The notes beneath the pieces are model-generated. The model did not search any database. It was not told where the DNA came from and saw only the letters and a list, made by a program, of their open reading frames with translations. Positions 8,036 to 17,238 of a DNA stretch of 64,000 nucleotides are shown piece by piece. The translations under genes and the position numbers were made by a program. The DNA lies in contig NZ_AP018227.1 in assembly GCF_002368095.1 (NCBI RefSeq), forward strand, positions 6,154,123-6,218,122, in the 5' to 3' direction. Numbering within the stretch: the first letter of the stretch is position 1; every line of letters begins with the position of its first letter. Origin of the DNA: Calothrix parasitica NIES-267 (GTDB lineage Bacteria > Cyanobacteriota > Cyanobacteriia > Cyanobacteriales > Nostocaceae).

Positions 8036-9415
8036 CTAACTTTTTTTCGCTAATTTAACCAATTGCGCTATAAGTGCGAGACTTTCTTCAAAAAGTGCTT
8101 CTTTACCCCAACGCTGGACTTGTTGAGAAAGTAAAGCTTCGGCTTTTTGTTCGGAAAGTGAGGTTATCTGTTGAAAAACACCGGTAGATTGGGCACCACC
8201 TTGTGTTTCCATCCGCATACAACCGCCGGTTTCGGAACAAATTAATGTACCGCAGTTGGCTTCGGGATTCGTAGAACTCAAACGTATAGCAATTAAATCA
8301 CCGGGAATATCGCCGACATCACCGACTGGAACTCCTGCAATTTCGGCCTCTATTTCTCGTTGTTCATCTGACAAGAACTTAAAGCGTCTAACATTATAGT
8401 CGCCGAGTTCTTGCTCGTAGGAAACTGCACGCCATTTTAAACGACTTGCTAACCAACCCAAAAATAGTAATGCTTGGGTAGGATTACCTTTTTCGTGGTC
8501 GATATTTAATCTATCAACTTCATTTAAAGCTTTACGTCTGGCTGGGGGGTCGTAAGCTTCTGCTGTTAATTCTTGCCATCCCCCTACACGTCTCCAATTT
8601 AAGTCAGCTAAAGGAACACCATTTTCTATCAATGATTGTAAGCTGAGTAAATCGTTTTCTGGTTCGTTAAAATCACATGAATCGACAATAACGTTGTCGC
8701 ATACCCCAGAAAGTCTCTTGAATAATGCGTTATTGGGGTCTGGTGTAGCTTTCCACCAAATAAACTTGGGTAAACCACCAATTAGTAAAGCTGGAATCAT
8801 CCCACCAACTCGTTCCAAAGCTGTAGCGGTTCCAGTTAGAGTAATGTACTCGCAACAAACCAGGGAAGAAGTTGATTGTTTTTGAATCGGACAATAAGCC
8901 GAAACTTGTGCAGTTACTCCTTCATCTTCACCAACTACAGGTATCAAGCTAATAATCCGACAGGGATTTCGCAAAGCTATTTCATCTGCGATTCTAGCGC
9001 TTGCAGCATCGGGACTGTACTCGGTTGCACTAATACCGTTGTTATCTTGAGCTTGACCACCTTTATGGAGTTTAGCCAGTTCTTCTCTTAAGCGTTGTAA
9101 AACCTGGGGACTAGCTTTACCAGTGCGTTCCAAACCAAGAGCTTTCTGTGCATCGCGCAAAGCAGAAACTGTTTGTGGCCCGAGAATACCATCAATTGGG
9201 CCGTTGTAATATCCTAAAGCAGCCAGCAAATATTGAGTTTGCTCTGGTTCGTAAACCACCAAAGTAAACGTAGTAGCTCTTGTAGCTGCGGGAAGCGCTC
9301 CATCTTCACCACCGATACCGTAACTTTGCCAAATTTTACTTAACTCGGCTTCAATCTCGTTCAGCGAAACATCTTTAGGAGCTTGAAGTGAAAAAATAGT
9401 GGGTGCTTGAGTCAT
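8036..9415 (-). CDS. opcA: glucose-6-phosphate dehydrogenase assembly protein OpcA
   Basis: OpcA allosterically activates and helps oligomerise glucose-6-phosphate dehydrogenase in cyanobacteria, a target of redox (thioredoxin) control. The 459-residue protein follows zwf on the same strand, the known cyanobacterial arrangement. Residues ~62-112 resemble a peptidoglycan-binding-type helical repeat (LLAALGYYNGPIDGILGPQT, ALGLERTGKASPQVLQRL). The rest is the OpcA domain, ending in a helical ALIAQLVKLAKK. Cysteines at the middle (NPCRIIS, AYCPIQ, VCCEY) and in CGTLICSETGGCM could be redox-active; this is inference. The start ATG at 9415 is well placed. A repeat-filled gap of 206 bp separates it from zwf. 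Confidence 0.95.
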   Translation of the reverse strand: MTQAPTIFSLQAPKDVSLNEIEAELSKIWQSYGIGGEDGALPAATRATTFTLVVYEPEQTQYLLAALGYYNGPIDGILGPQTVSALRDAQKALGLERTGKASPQVLQRLREELAKLHKGGQAQDNNGISATEYSPDAASARIADEIALRNPCRIISLIPVVGEDEGVTAQVSAYCPIQKQSTSSLVCCEYITLTGTATALERVGGMIPALLIGGLPKFIWWKATPDPNNALFKRLSGVCDNVIVDSCDFNEPENDLLSLQSLIENGVPLADLNWRRVGGWQELTAEAYDPPARRKALNEVDRLNIDHEKGNPTQALLFLGWLASRLKWRAVSYEQELGDYNVRRFKFLSDEQREIEAEIAGVPVGDVGDIPGDLIAIRLSSTNPEANCGTLICSETGGCMRMETQGGAQSTGVFQQITSLSEQKAEALLSQQVQRWGKEALFEESLALIAQLVKLAKKS

Positions 9416-9621
9416 GACGATTTAAGTTGTAAATAAATTTAAAAGTTAGGAGTTAGGAGTGAGGAGTTATGAGTAAAGGGAATTAGGAGTGAGAGGTTAG
9501 GAGTAGGGAATTTATGATGAGAGAATAATCAACGAACAATAACCACTCAACTATTGATATCCAATAACTCAAAACTTAATAAATCCCAACTCATAACTCC
9601 TAACTCATAACTCCTAACTCT

Positions 9622-11151
9622 CTATAGTCTTCTCCAACGACGACCGTCTCGGTTAATTAAGAATTCTGCTTCTACTGGTTCCCAGGTTCCGGCTTCGTAT
9701 CGGGGAACTGTTGCTGGGTCTGCTGGTGCATCCCATGCGCTTAATATTGGTGTTACTACCTGCCAAGCGGCTTCTACTTCGTCTGCTCTGGTAAACAGGG
9801 TTTGGTCGCCCATCATGCAGTCTAAAAATAAACGGTCGTATGCGTCGGATTTTGCCTGTAGACCGAATGAACCGTAGGTAAAGTCCATGTCAACTGAACG
9901 CGTGCGGAAGTCTCCCCCCGGTACTTTTACGTCAAAACGCAAGGAAATTCCTTCGTTTGGCTGAATCCGCATTGTCAAAATGTTGGCGCTTTTTTGTTGT
10001 GCGGCAGATGTGAAAATCTGTGAGGGAACTTCGCGGAAGTGAATGGAAATCTCACTGACTTTTTTCGGCATCCGCTTACCGGTACGCAGGTAGAATGGAA
10101 CTCCTTTCCAGCGCCAGTTATCAATTACAAACTTTGTGGCTACAAAAGTCGGCGTTGTGGATTCTTCTGCTACTCCTGGTTCTTCATGATACCCAGGCAC
10201 CTGCTCGCCTTTCATCCAACCGGCGCTATATTGACCGCGCACTGCTGAATTTGTCAAATTTTGGATATCAGCTAGTCTGGTAGCCCGCAATACTTTTACT
10301 TTTTCTGTACGGATACTGTCGGCATCCATTGCGTTCGGAGCTTCCATTGCGGTAAGACAGTAAAGTTGCATCAAGTGATTTTGCAACATATCGCGTAATG
10401 CACCGGAGCTTTCATAATAACCAGCCCGGTCTTCCACTCCTACTGTTTCCGCTACTGTTATTTGTACGTGGTCTACAAATTGACGATTCCACAATGGTTC
10501 AAAAATAGAATTTGCGAAGCGGAATACTAATAAGTTTTGAACCGTTTCTTTACCTAAATAGTGGTCAATACGATAGACCTGTTCTTCTTTACAATATTTT
10601 TGTACTACTTGGTTGAGGCTTTTTGCAGAAGCTAAATCTCGACCAAAAGGTTTTTCAATAACTAGACGATGTTTCTCGGGGTCTTCGAGCATTCCCCCAG
10701 AACCTAACTGCTTGATAGCTTCAGGAAAGAACTTAGGAGCAACAGAAAGGTAGAATAAACGATTACCTCTCGTATTTCTTTTCTCATCTAATTCACTTAG
10801 AAGAGTATTTAATTTTTCGTAGCTTTCGGGATTGTCTATATTACCGGAACAGTAAAAAAGACCTTTAACAAAATCATTCCATAATTCTTCAGAACCGACA
10901 CCTCCATGAGCTTCTTCCATGCCCTTACGCATTTGTTCGCGGAAGTACTCGTGAGTCCAATCTCGTCGCGCTACACCGACAATAGTTGTTTCTGGAGGAA
11001 TCCGTCTTTCTTGTCGTAATTTGTACAAAGCTGGTACTAGCTTACGCCAAGTCAAATCACCGGAAGCACCAAAAATAGTAATAATCTGGGGTTCGGCCAT
11101 TCCTTGCTGTTGCAAGCCAACCCGTAGCGGATTCTCTAGCAAACTAACCAT
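9622..11151 (-). CDS. zwf: glucose-6-phosphate 1-dehydrogenase
   Basis: First step of the oxidative pentose phosphate pathway: glucose-6-phosphate plus NADP+ to 6-phosphogluconolactone plus NADPH. It is the main dark and heterocyst source of reductant in cyanobacteria. The 509 residues include the NADP-binding [11 protein letters not shown] (~29-39), [11 protein letters not shown], the substrate/catalytic motif [13 protein letters not shown] and the C-terminal [12 protein letters not shown]. The N-terminus [17 protein letters not shown] is the conserved cyanobacterial start. It sits in the fbp-tal-zwf-opcA series on the minus strand. The 238-bp gap to tal contains tandem repeats and a strong palindrome, which may affect cotranscription. 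Confidence 0.98.
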   Translation of the reverse strand: MVSLLENPLRVGLQQQGMAEPQIITIFGASGDLTWRKLVPALYKLRQERRIPPETTIVGVARRDWTHEYFREQMRKGMEEAHGGVGSEELWNDFVKGLFYCSGNIDNPESYEKLNTLLSELDEKRNTRGNRLFYLSVAPKFFPEAIKQLGSGGMLEDPEKHRLVIEKPFGRDLASAKSLNQVVQKYCKEEQVYRIDHYLGKETVQNLLVFRFANSIFEPLWNRQFVDHVQITVAETVGVEDRAGYYESSGALRDMLQNHLMQLYCLTAMEAPNAMDADSIRTEKVKVLRATRLADIQNLTNSAVRGQYSAGWMKGEQVPGYHEEPGVAEESTTPTFVATKFVIDNWRWKGVPFYLRTGKRMPKKVSEISIHFREVPSQIFTSAAQQKSANILTMRIQPNEGISLRFDVKVPGGDFRTRSVDMDFTYGSFGLQAKSDAYDRLFLDCMMGDQTLFTRADEVEAAWQVVTPILSAWDAPADPATVPRYEAGTWEPVEAEFLINRDGRRWRRL

Positions 11152-11204
11152 AATGAGTGATTTTGGATTTTAGATTTACATTTACGGGTAATGGGTAATA
11201 GGTA

Positions 11205-11375
11205 ATGGGATTTTGGATTTTGGATTTTGGATTTTGGATTTTGGATTAAGAGTTTTTTTGTTCCTTATCTCTTTGTCTCCTTGTCTCCTATTCCCAATTC
11301 CCAATGCCCTCTCTTGAAAAGTTGCTCTTGGGGGTTTCCCCCAAGACCGCACTTTTCGCAATTCGCAATTACCAA
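11205..11375. repeat. tandem heptamer array and dispersed palindromic repeat between tal and zwf
   Basis: Six or so copies of TTTTGGA occupy 11211-11247. They are followed by CTTGTCTCC units and a perfect palindrome CTTGGGGG-TTT-CCCCCAAG (11327-11345) inside the unit GTTGCTCTTGGGG...CCCCAAGACCGCA. This unit recurs as an expanded copy at 33734-33880 and inside a gene at 41548-41586. Confidence 0.75.
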
Positions 11376-11389
11376 TTACCCATTAATTA

Positions 11390-12541
11390 TTAAACAGGTG
11401 ATAATTGCTTTACTTTGTCTTCTAAGGAACTTATTAAGGATTGGAAGGGTTTAATAAACTTATCAATTCCTTCGGTAAGCAATTCGTCCATGACTGTATC
11501 AAGGTCAATATTAATATCTGGGTCTTTGAGACTTTCGATAACTTTGTATGCTGCTTCTACGTCGGTTTCGACTCTGGACTCTACGTCGCAATGGTCGGCG
11601 CAAGCTTCGATAGTTACTGGTGGTAAGGTATTAACGGTTTCTTTCCCAATTAACTCATCAACGTACATGACATCGCTGTAACTGGGGTCTTTTGTGCTGG
11701 TAGAAGCCCATAACAAACGCTGTACTTTAGCTCCTTTCTCGGTCAAAGCTTGCCAACGTTTATCATTAATAATCTTTTTGTACTCTTGATAAGCTATCTT
11801 CGCATTAGCAATTGCTACTTTTCCTTTGACGGATTTAAGTTTGGCTTCCAAGTTGATATCGTCAACACCTTGAGCTAACTTGTCATCTATTTTTCCATCA
11901 ATTTTGGAATCAATTCGGCTGAGAAAGAAACTAGCAACAGAGGAAATTTTACTAATATCTTTACCTTCTGCGACCCGTTTTTCTAATCCGCGAATGTAAG
12001 CCCAAGCGGTATTTACATAACTATCCACAGAGAATAACAAAGTAATATTGACATTCATCCCTTCAGATATTACTTGCTCTACTGCTGGTAAACCTGCTTC
12101 TGTACCAGGAATCTTAATCATTAAGTTTTCCCTTCCCACTTCTTTGAAGTAGCGTCTGGCTTCTTCAATGGTTTTTTGGGTATCGTTAGCGATAGTTGGG
12201 GGTACTTCAATGCTTACATAACCATCCAATCCATCTGTAGCTTCGTATACCGGCTTCAAAATATCGCAAGCGTTACGAATATCTTCAAAAGCCAAAGATT
12301 CGTAAATATCTTGAGTTGATAATCCCTTATTAATTGCGGCTTCTATATCTTTATCGTAAATAGCATTACCAGCGATAGCTTTTTCAAAAATGCTTGGATT
12401 CGAGGTAATCCCTTTGATACCCTGATTTTCCACCATATTTTTCAGTTCGCCGGACTGGATAAGATCGCGACTCAAATTATCCATCCAAATACTTTGACCG
12501 TATTTGTTTATTTCTAATAATTGATTTGTGGTGATGCCCAT
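11390..12541 (-). CDS. tal: transaldolase
   Basis: Transaldolase of the non-oxidative pentose phosphate pathway moves a dihydroxyacetone unit from sedoheptulose-7-phosphate to glyceraldehyde-3-phosphate through a Schiff base. The catalytic Lys is in MIKIPGTEAG; other family signatures are SIWMDNLSRDLI, GITSNPSIFEKAI and LLWASTSTKDP. I place the start at ATG 12541 (MGITTNQLLE) rather than the upstream in-frame GTG at 12556, because the family begins with TTNxLLEI and a GGAG lies upstream. The C-terminus (383 aa in all) has the extension seen in cyanobacterial long-form transaldolases. It lies between fbp and zwf. Confidence 0.96.
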   Translation of the reverse strand: MGITTNQLLEINKYGQSIWMDNLSRDLIQSGELKNMVENQGIKGITSNPSIFEKAIAGNAIYDKDIEAAINKGLSTQDIYESLAFEDIRNACDILKPVYEATDGLDGYVSIEVPPTIANDTQKTIEEARRYFKEVGRENLMIKIPGTEAGLPAVEQVISEGMNVNITLLFSVDSYVNTAWAYIRGLEKRVAEGKDISKISSVASFFLSRIDSKIDGKIDDKLAQGVDDINLEAKLKSVKGKVAIANAKIAYQEYKKIINDKRWQALTEKGAKVQRLLWASTSTKDPSYSDVMYVDELIGKETVNTLPPVTIEACADHCDVESRVETDVEAAYKVIESLKDPDINIDLDTVMDELLTEGIDKFIKPFQSLISSLEDKVKQLSPV

Positions 12542-12841
12542 ATGGTTATATTCCACTCCGAATTTTATATTTTTGTCTTTATCTATTAATGCTCGTCTGT
12601 ATTAATGTTCGAGTCTCACTAAAGGAATAAAATTAACAGTCAATGGTGAACAGTTATCAGTTTTCACCGGTCGGGTGTGGATCATCAGTCAACAGTCATC
12701 ATCGAAGGAGTACGACATATTGATTGGAATTTTCCTATTGGAAGGCGTTTCAAAAAACCTTTCTGATAGCTGTAAGAATATACCATAAGCCTTATATACG
12801 ACTCCTAATGGTCACTGTTAACTGATAACTGTTCACTGAAT
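12542..12841. repeat. fbp-tal spacer with GTTAACTG/CAGTCAAC repeats
   Basis: The spacer holds inverted and direct copies of AACAGTTATCAGT-like repeats (12635-12690 and 12810-12840) and otherwise no coding potential. The repeats make a long imperfect inverted pair that might act as an attenuator; this is inference. Confidence 0.5.
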
Positions 12842-13867
12842 TTAGTCGCCGTTTTGAATAAAAGATTCGACTTTGGCTACATTCTCTTTACTGCCAATAA
12901 TTAGAGGTGTACGCTGGTGAAGCTTTTCTGGTACAACATCAAAAATATCCATCCTACCGGTAGTAGCGCGGCCACCTGCTTGTTGTATTACATATGCTAG
13001 AGGAGCAGATTCGTAGAGTAAGCGCAATTTTCCTTCTGGTTTTTGTACCGTACCGGGGTAGAGAAACACGCCACCTTGAACCAAAATTCGATGGATATCG
13101 CTGACCATTGCTCCACTGTAGCGAGCGGAATAGCCTTCAGTTCGGTGAACGTAGCGAACGTATTCTCTAACTGATTCTTCCCACTGCCAAAAGTTTCCTT
13201 CGTTAACGCTATAAACTGAACCGCTATCGGGAATTTTAATATTTTCTTCCGTAAGTATAAATTCACCTAAGCTGGGGTCGAGAACAAAGGAATGAACTCC
13301 TTTTCCCATGGTGTAGACAAGCATGGTACTCGGGCCGTAAAGGATGTATCCGGCTCCAATTTGTTTGTCACCAGTGGAAAGCAAATCTTTGGCTTTTCCG
13401 TCTTTATCTTCTCCTTCCTGTTGACGAATCGCAAAAATTGAACCCAAACTCAAGTTTGTGTCTGTATTCGATGAACCATCAATTGGGTCGTAGAGTAAAG
13501 TATATCTACCTATGGGGCAGTTTTCGGGAATATAGTATGGTTCGTCCATTTCTTCGGAAGCCAAGCGACATACTAAACCGCTTTGCTTGAAAACCGAGAT
13601 AAACACATCGTTAGCGTAAACATCCATCTTCTTGACGGATTCTCCCTGCACGTTAACGTCTCCAGTAAATCCGAGAACCCCTTCCATTAGACCAGCGCGG
13701 CTGAGGTGACGAGCAACCAACTTACCTGCAAGAGCTACGCGATTCATCAAAGCACTTAAATCTTGTGCTTGAGCCGAAAAGCCTTGGAATTGCTGCAAGA
13801 CGTGGCGGGATAAAGTCGTACAATCTCTATCTAAAGCTTTGTCTTCGTTTTCTGCTGCTGTTACCAT
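12842..13867 (-). CDS. fbp: class I fructose-1,6-bisphosphatase
   Basis: Hydrolyses fructose-1,6-bisphosphate to fructose-6-phosphate in gluconeogenesis and sugar-phosphate recycling. The 341 residues show metal and substrate sites of class I enzymes: [31 protein letters not shown] (metal-binding Asp-Pro-Ile-Asp-Gly-Ser-Ser), [14 protein letters not shown] and [21 protein letters not shown]. The start MVTAAENED at ATG 13867 is followed by the typical [12 protein letters not shown]. It is the first gene of the fbp-tal-zwf-opcA series; a short palindrome CCTCT-N7-AGAGG at 13920-13936 lies in its upstream region. Confidence 0.97.
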   Translation of the reverse strand: MVTAAENEDKALDRDCTTLSRHVLQQFQGFSAQAQDLSALMNRVALAGKLVARHLSRAGLMEGVLGFTGDVNVQGESVKKMDVYANDVFISVFKQSGLVCRLASEEMDEPYYIPENCPIGRYTLLYDPIDGSSNTDTNLSLGSIFAIRQQEGEDKDGKAKDLLSTGDKQIGAGYILYGPSTMLVYTMGKGVHSFVLDPSLGEFILTEENIKIPDSGSVYSVNEGNFWQWEESVREYVRYVHRTEGYSARYSGAMVSDIHRILVQGGVFLYPGTVQKPEGKLRLLYESAPLAYVIQQAGGRATTGRMDIFDVVPEKLHQRTPLIIGSKENVAKVESFIQNGD

Positions 13868-14666
13868 AATAGTCCTTTCAATAAATGGGCAAGCGGTGAG
13901 CTACAACTTATGGTTGCTGCCTCTATCTTAGAGAGGTATTTTAGTAACGCAAATGAGATTTTAGATAAACATTCATGTTGTGATGTATCTTTAACCGTAG
14001 TCAAAAGCATTTTTTAGCTGTTAATAGGCGATAAATAAAGTATTGTTACTTAATGTTGCGGCAATTATAAATACTTTTTTATTTATTCAATATTTATTTT
14101 ATGGTTCATATTTATATTTTATAATTGCATAAGTTAATAAAATTAATTGCTATACTAACTTTCAGTAAATAACAAAAAGTTAATCTGAATACATAAAATA
14201 GTTTTTATTAAAAGTTACTTTTTGGTAAATGCTGTTACTCCTTATAGATATGTGTCCGATTTACGAAATAGACGACCGATTTTAGAAAATCTTAATTAGA
14301 AAATATTGAATATCTAGAATATCTAATAGATATAGGAAAACCCGACTTTTCGCGATATCCTTTATATTCGGAATCTTGTCGGGGCTGTTTCTATGAAGTT
14401 TTACTGTGGATTATAAATATTGTGGGTCTAATTTGCAGCTGTTTATTTAATGCGATAAAACGCAAATAGCCAGCATAAAAAGACCTAACTCAGATTTACA
14501 ATGCTGAGTCAGCAAGTGATTGGTAATTTAAAATTATTATTAGAGCGGTACTCGACATAATCCCCGTTACAGGATTTTATTTAAGAAGTAAATCACCTCT
14601 GGGCAATCAACATTAAATAAAAAGAATAACGAGAGCCTGTCCGCTTTAATTTGGTAATAGATTAAT
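13868..14666. other. long AT-rich spacer between rbpA and fbp with two hairpins
   Basis: No ORF is credible here. It holds the fbp promoter side (13868-14050) and, downstream of rbpA on the minus strand, ACTCAG-N10-CTGAGT (14493-14515 approx.) followed on that strand by a short T run, a candidate rbpA terminator. It also holds a wider CCCGAC/GTCGGG pair (about 14340-14382). Confidence 0.45.
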
Positions 14667-14963
14667 TTATTGTTCTTGGAAATCTGGCTTTCTTACGAAG
14701 TCACGATTGGGACGGTTATCTTCTTTTGGTTTAGCCTTGTTAACGCGAATTTGACGACCCATCCATTCTGCTCCATCTAGCTCAGAAATGGCGTTATCTT
14801 CATTTGCTTCGTCGCTGAGGTCAACAAAAGCAAAGCCGCGCATTCTACCTGATTCGCGGTCAGTTGGTAAAACAACTCTAGTAACTTCGCCGTAATCAGT
14901 AAATACTGCTCTCAAATCTGCTTCAGTAGCGCGATAGGAAAGATTTCCAACGTAAATAGTCAT
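14667..14963 (-). CDS. rbpA: RRM-type RNA-binding protein (cyanobacterial Rbp family)
   Basis: A single RNA-recognition-motif protein of 98 residues. RNP2 is IYVGNLSY at the N-terminus and RNP1 is RGFAFVDL; the order and spacing are canonical. The C-terminal tail is short, with the basic stretch KAKPKEDNRPNRDF and no glycine-rich region. Cyanobacterial Rbp proteins of this type are often cold-induced and have been linked to mRNA handling and localisation. The long non-coding upstream region (14964-15635) fits a regulated 5' leader, but no element could be defined. ATG 14963 gives MTIYVGNLS, the usual start. Confidence 0.93.
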   Translation of the reverse strand: MTIYVGNLSYRATEADLRAVFTDYGEVTRVVLPTDRESGRMRGFAFVDLSDEANEDNAISELDGAEWMGRQIRVNKAKPKEDNRPNRDFVRKPDFQEQ

Positions 14964-15635
14964 ATGTGCTGTTCGTTTCTAGGGACTAATAGCGAATCGT
15001 TCAGAAGGGGAAATTCAGACAATTAACTTGTTTTTAGCGGTCGAAAAGTCTGATTTTTTAATGGCTAATCGCTAGCTAATAATCAACTATTAATAGTGAC
15101 ATTAACTAAAAAATAACCATCCCTGGAACTGAACATTACAAATACGTTTTTATAGTACCTGAAAGCTCCGATTTTCAAGGTGTGATAAATTACATCTCAA
15201 TGATAAGTTGAAATCAGTGTAACTTATATATCCTTATCTTTAGAGAGTAAAGTCTTTATCCTTAAGGGATAAATGTAAAATTAATTACTAATTTTTTCAT
15301 AAGTATTAACAAAATGGAAGTATTTTTATAGCAGATATTTAATCTCGGCTTATAATTCGCTAACACTCTACAATGACAAGCAATAAAAGTATTTGTAATT
15401 TGTTAGGGAGCAAGTTATTCTGATTTATTTTCTAGAATTTTACTTACGTATATACGTAGATAATTTATACCATTATTTATTTTAATGAGTTAATTAATAG
15501 TTACTGTATTGTTAACCATACTGCTTGATATCAACATACATCTTGATAATTTAAATAACAAAAGGTCTGCTATTTAATAGCAGACCTTATTTAATTTAAC
15601 TATTTATGAATCAAACCAATAATTAATTATCTGTA
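14964..15635. other. rbpA upstream region
   Basis: 672 bp, strongly AT-rich and without ORFs. It includes the rbpA promoter/5' leader (minus strand) and, at its far end, the terminator at 15562-15588. Tandem ATAAGTTG/AAGGGATAAA-like patches occur but no clear repeat family. Confidence 0.45.
15562..15588 (-). terminator. strong hairpin, terminator of the 72-aa gene/nrdJ transcript
   Basis: AAGGTCTGCTA (15562-15572) pairs perfectly with TAGCAGACCTT (15578-15588). On the minus strand it is followed by TTTTG; on the plus strand by ATTTAATTT. It lies 48 bp after the stop of the small gene at 15636. Confidence 0.7.
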
Positions 15636-15854
15636 TTAATCAATTGAAATAGTTTGAGGACCGCTACCATTGTGTGTTCCATTGGTAGAGGTAGGGAAGG
15701 TAGTTGTAGAAGTGTTTGTCTGTTGTCCTAACCAGCTTTTTACAGGGTCATCAGCAAGGCTGAGTCTGAGTACACCAGAAACAAATCCGCCCATAAATGA
15801 AGCTGGGTGCTGGGTAAATTCTTTAAATAATGGCAATAGTTCTTCGAGGAACAT
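15636..15854 (-). CDS. small conserved cyanobacterial protein, function unknown
   Basis: 72 residues. The N-terminal half (MFLEELLPLFKEFTQHPASF then GGFVSGVLRLSLADDP) is amphipathic to hydrophobic with a glycine motif GGFVSGV. The C-terminal third is low-complexity Ser/Thr/Asn/Gly (NTSTTTFPTSTNGTHNGSG). There is no signal peptide or metal motif. It starts 31 bp after the nrdJ stop on the same strand and precedes a strong terminator, so it is probably cotranscribed with nrdJ. I do not recognise a function. Confidence 0.65.
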   Translation of the reverse strand: MFLEELLPLFKEFTQHPASFMGGFVSGVLRLSLADDPVKSWLGQQTNTSTTTFPTSTNGTHNGSGPQTISID

Positions 15855-15885
15855 CTTTTATCTCCCAATACTTTATTCTTCAATG

Positions 15886-16956
15886 TTACATTGGTTTCTC
15901 TTCGGGCATCATGCACTTATCAGAATCGCATCCCGATGGCCCTGCTTCCATTAATTCACCGAAATCATAACGCTTTAATGCACTGTGAAAATCGCTGGTA
16001 TCGCGGCGGTTTTCGACTTGTTGCATCAGCTCGTCATATTGCTCTTTGCTGATGGGTTCAAAGGGTAAGCGGGGGAAAGTTTGATGGTCGTCAAATCGTG
16101 CCAAAAGTGCAGCGCTGATGTAACCCTCATCGTTTTGAATCGCTTGATAAATCCGATTTCCTAGTTCTTCTACTTCGTTTTCTCGAACTTCAATAGTAGC
16201 TGAAGTGTTATGAGTTACGTAGAATTGCTGCACTTGCATGTAGAAATCCATTTGAGCCAAAGCATTGAATTTATCGATAGCGATTTCATCAGCACCCGGA
16301 ACGTCAGCCCAGGGTACTGCGACGGGAATTTCTACCAACCATTCGGTACAGCGAGAATCAAACGGGTCATTTAATAAATTACCGTTTTCGTCTTTATCGG
16401 TTTGAGAAGGAACCACCGAATAACCGTAATCAATACAAGCCATAGCTACCGGGTCATTTTTACGGAAAGTTATCCGACGAATGAACCTTTGAGCTTTAGG
16501 TGGGTGCCATCCTGGAGAAGCTCCGGTAAGTAAGGATTTAGTACCGCTGGGTTGTACCGTAGTACAGCGATTCGGGCGTTTTATGTTATTGCGATCGCAA
16601 TATTCCCAAACTACCCGATGAACGATATCTTTCCACATGCTCAGATATTCTTGCTCGCGACGCTTAAAGGCTAAACCTTGGTTTGTGGCAGGTCTTCCTT
16701 CCGACCACCAGCGCAACCAATCAACACCAAAAGCACGGACGAAGAAGTCGAATAAGCCAGTAAAAGATACACCGACAATCGGGTCAAGCTCGCGACTGTA
16801 TTGGTAGCGAGGTTCGAGGAATTTATGATTTAACAGCGCTGCTACAGATAAAGCACCGGCTGTAAAAGCTTTTTCTTGTTCCTTGTAGTTTTCTGGGTCG
16901 ATTTGATTTAAGTGGATTTCGCTAAGGTTACAGTGAAAATTTGAACCAATTATTTC
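15886..16956 (-). CDS. nrdJ: adenosylcobalamin-dependent ribonucleotide reductase, exon 2 (C-terminal part)
   Basis: The C-terminal 356 codons of class II RNR, from the Glu of NPCGE (GAA at 16954-16956) onward: EIIGSNFHCNLSEIHLNQ, FTGLFDFFVRAFGVDWLRWW, the nucleotide-site region TVQPSGTKSLLTGASPGWHPP, and the C-terminal redox pair CDSDKC, which re-reduces the active-site disulfide. Read alone, the frame would start at a TTG (16957-16959), but that TTG is the 3' end of a group I intron. Precise removal of 16957-17238 joins GGT to GAA, restoring LNPCG-EIIGS in frame. The spliced, intein-free protein would be about 766 residues, normal for cyanobacterial NrdJ. Confidence 0.93.
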   Translation of the reverse strand, partial: EIIGSNFHCNLSEIHLNQIDPENYKEQEKAFTAGALSVAALLNHKFLEPRYQYSRELDPIVGVSFTGLFDFFVRAFGVDWLRWWSEGRPATNQGLAFKRREQEYLSMWKDIVHRVVWEYCDRNNIKRPNRCTTVQPSGTKSLLTGASPGWHPPKAQRFIRRITFRKNDPVAMACIDYGYSVVPSQTDKDENGNLLNDPFDSRCTEWLVEIPVAVPWADVPGADEIAIDKFNALAQMDFYMQVQQFYVTHNTSATIEVRENEVEELGNRIYQAIQNDEGYISAALLARFDDHQTFPRLPFEPISKEQYDELMQQVENRRDTSDFHSALKRYDFGELMEAGPSGCDSDKCMMPEEKPM

Positions 16957-17238
16957 CAATTTTGTTATCCTAGAGGCTTTTTATCCCCTAGTTCTAATGC
17001 TTCGTGATTCGCATTAGCTCCGCGTACATTTTCATCCTCTTGGATGCCCCACACTCTTGGAGATTTATATTCTAGAATGCAATTTTTTATATTTTTAATA
17101 ATAAAGAATTACAATTTAGTTTCATTCTCTACGCTGTACGGTGTCAAAAGCTTGTTAATTCTTTTGATTACCTCGGTATCAACATTTCAGCCTTCACCGA
17201 TTTTGCGGGGTTTTTTACGTGAGGCAAAAGTATTAATT
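16957..17238 (-). ncRNA. self-splicing group I intron in nrdJ (282 nt, no ORF)
   Basis: The 5' exon ends CGTGTGGT (17246-17239) and pairs with the internal guide GCCTCACG (17225-17218), with a terminal U.G wobble at the splice site: P1. The core follows in canonical order: P3 CCCCGC (17210-17205)/GTGGGG (17052-17047); P4 TCGGT/ACCGA; P6 TCAAAAG/CTTTTGA (17167-17161/17150-17144); P7 GCGTA/TACGC (17134-17130/17026-17022), preceded by GTACA and by A-rich J8/7; P8 CATCC-AAGA-GGATG; P9 CTAATGC/GCATTAG; and a terminal omega-G at 16957. An AGAATG/CATTCT stem between P7 and P3 resembles P7.1 of subgroup IA. No endonuclease ORF is present. Confidence 0.9.

Noticed and set aside
15886-16959. Stand-alone RNR gene starting at TTG 16957
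   Set aside because: The TTG is the last triplet of the intron. Protein similarity continues from the upstream exon through NPCG.
16957-17238. Group II intron or split-intein explanation of the nrdJ interruption
   Set aside because: No GUGYG start or domain V, and far too short for a group II element; no intein blocks. The group I core pairs in full order instead.
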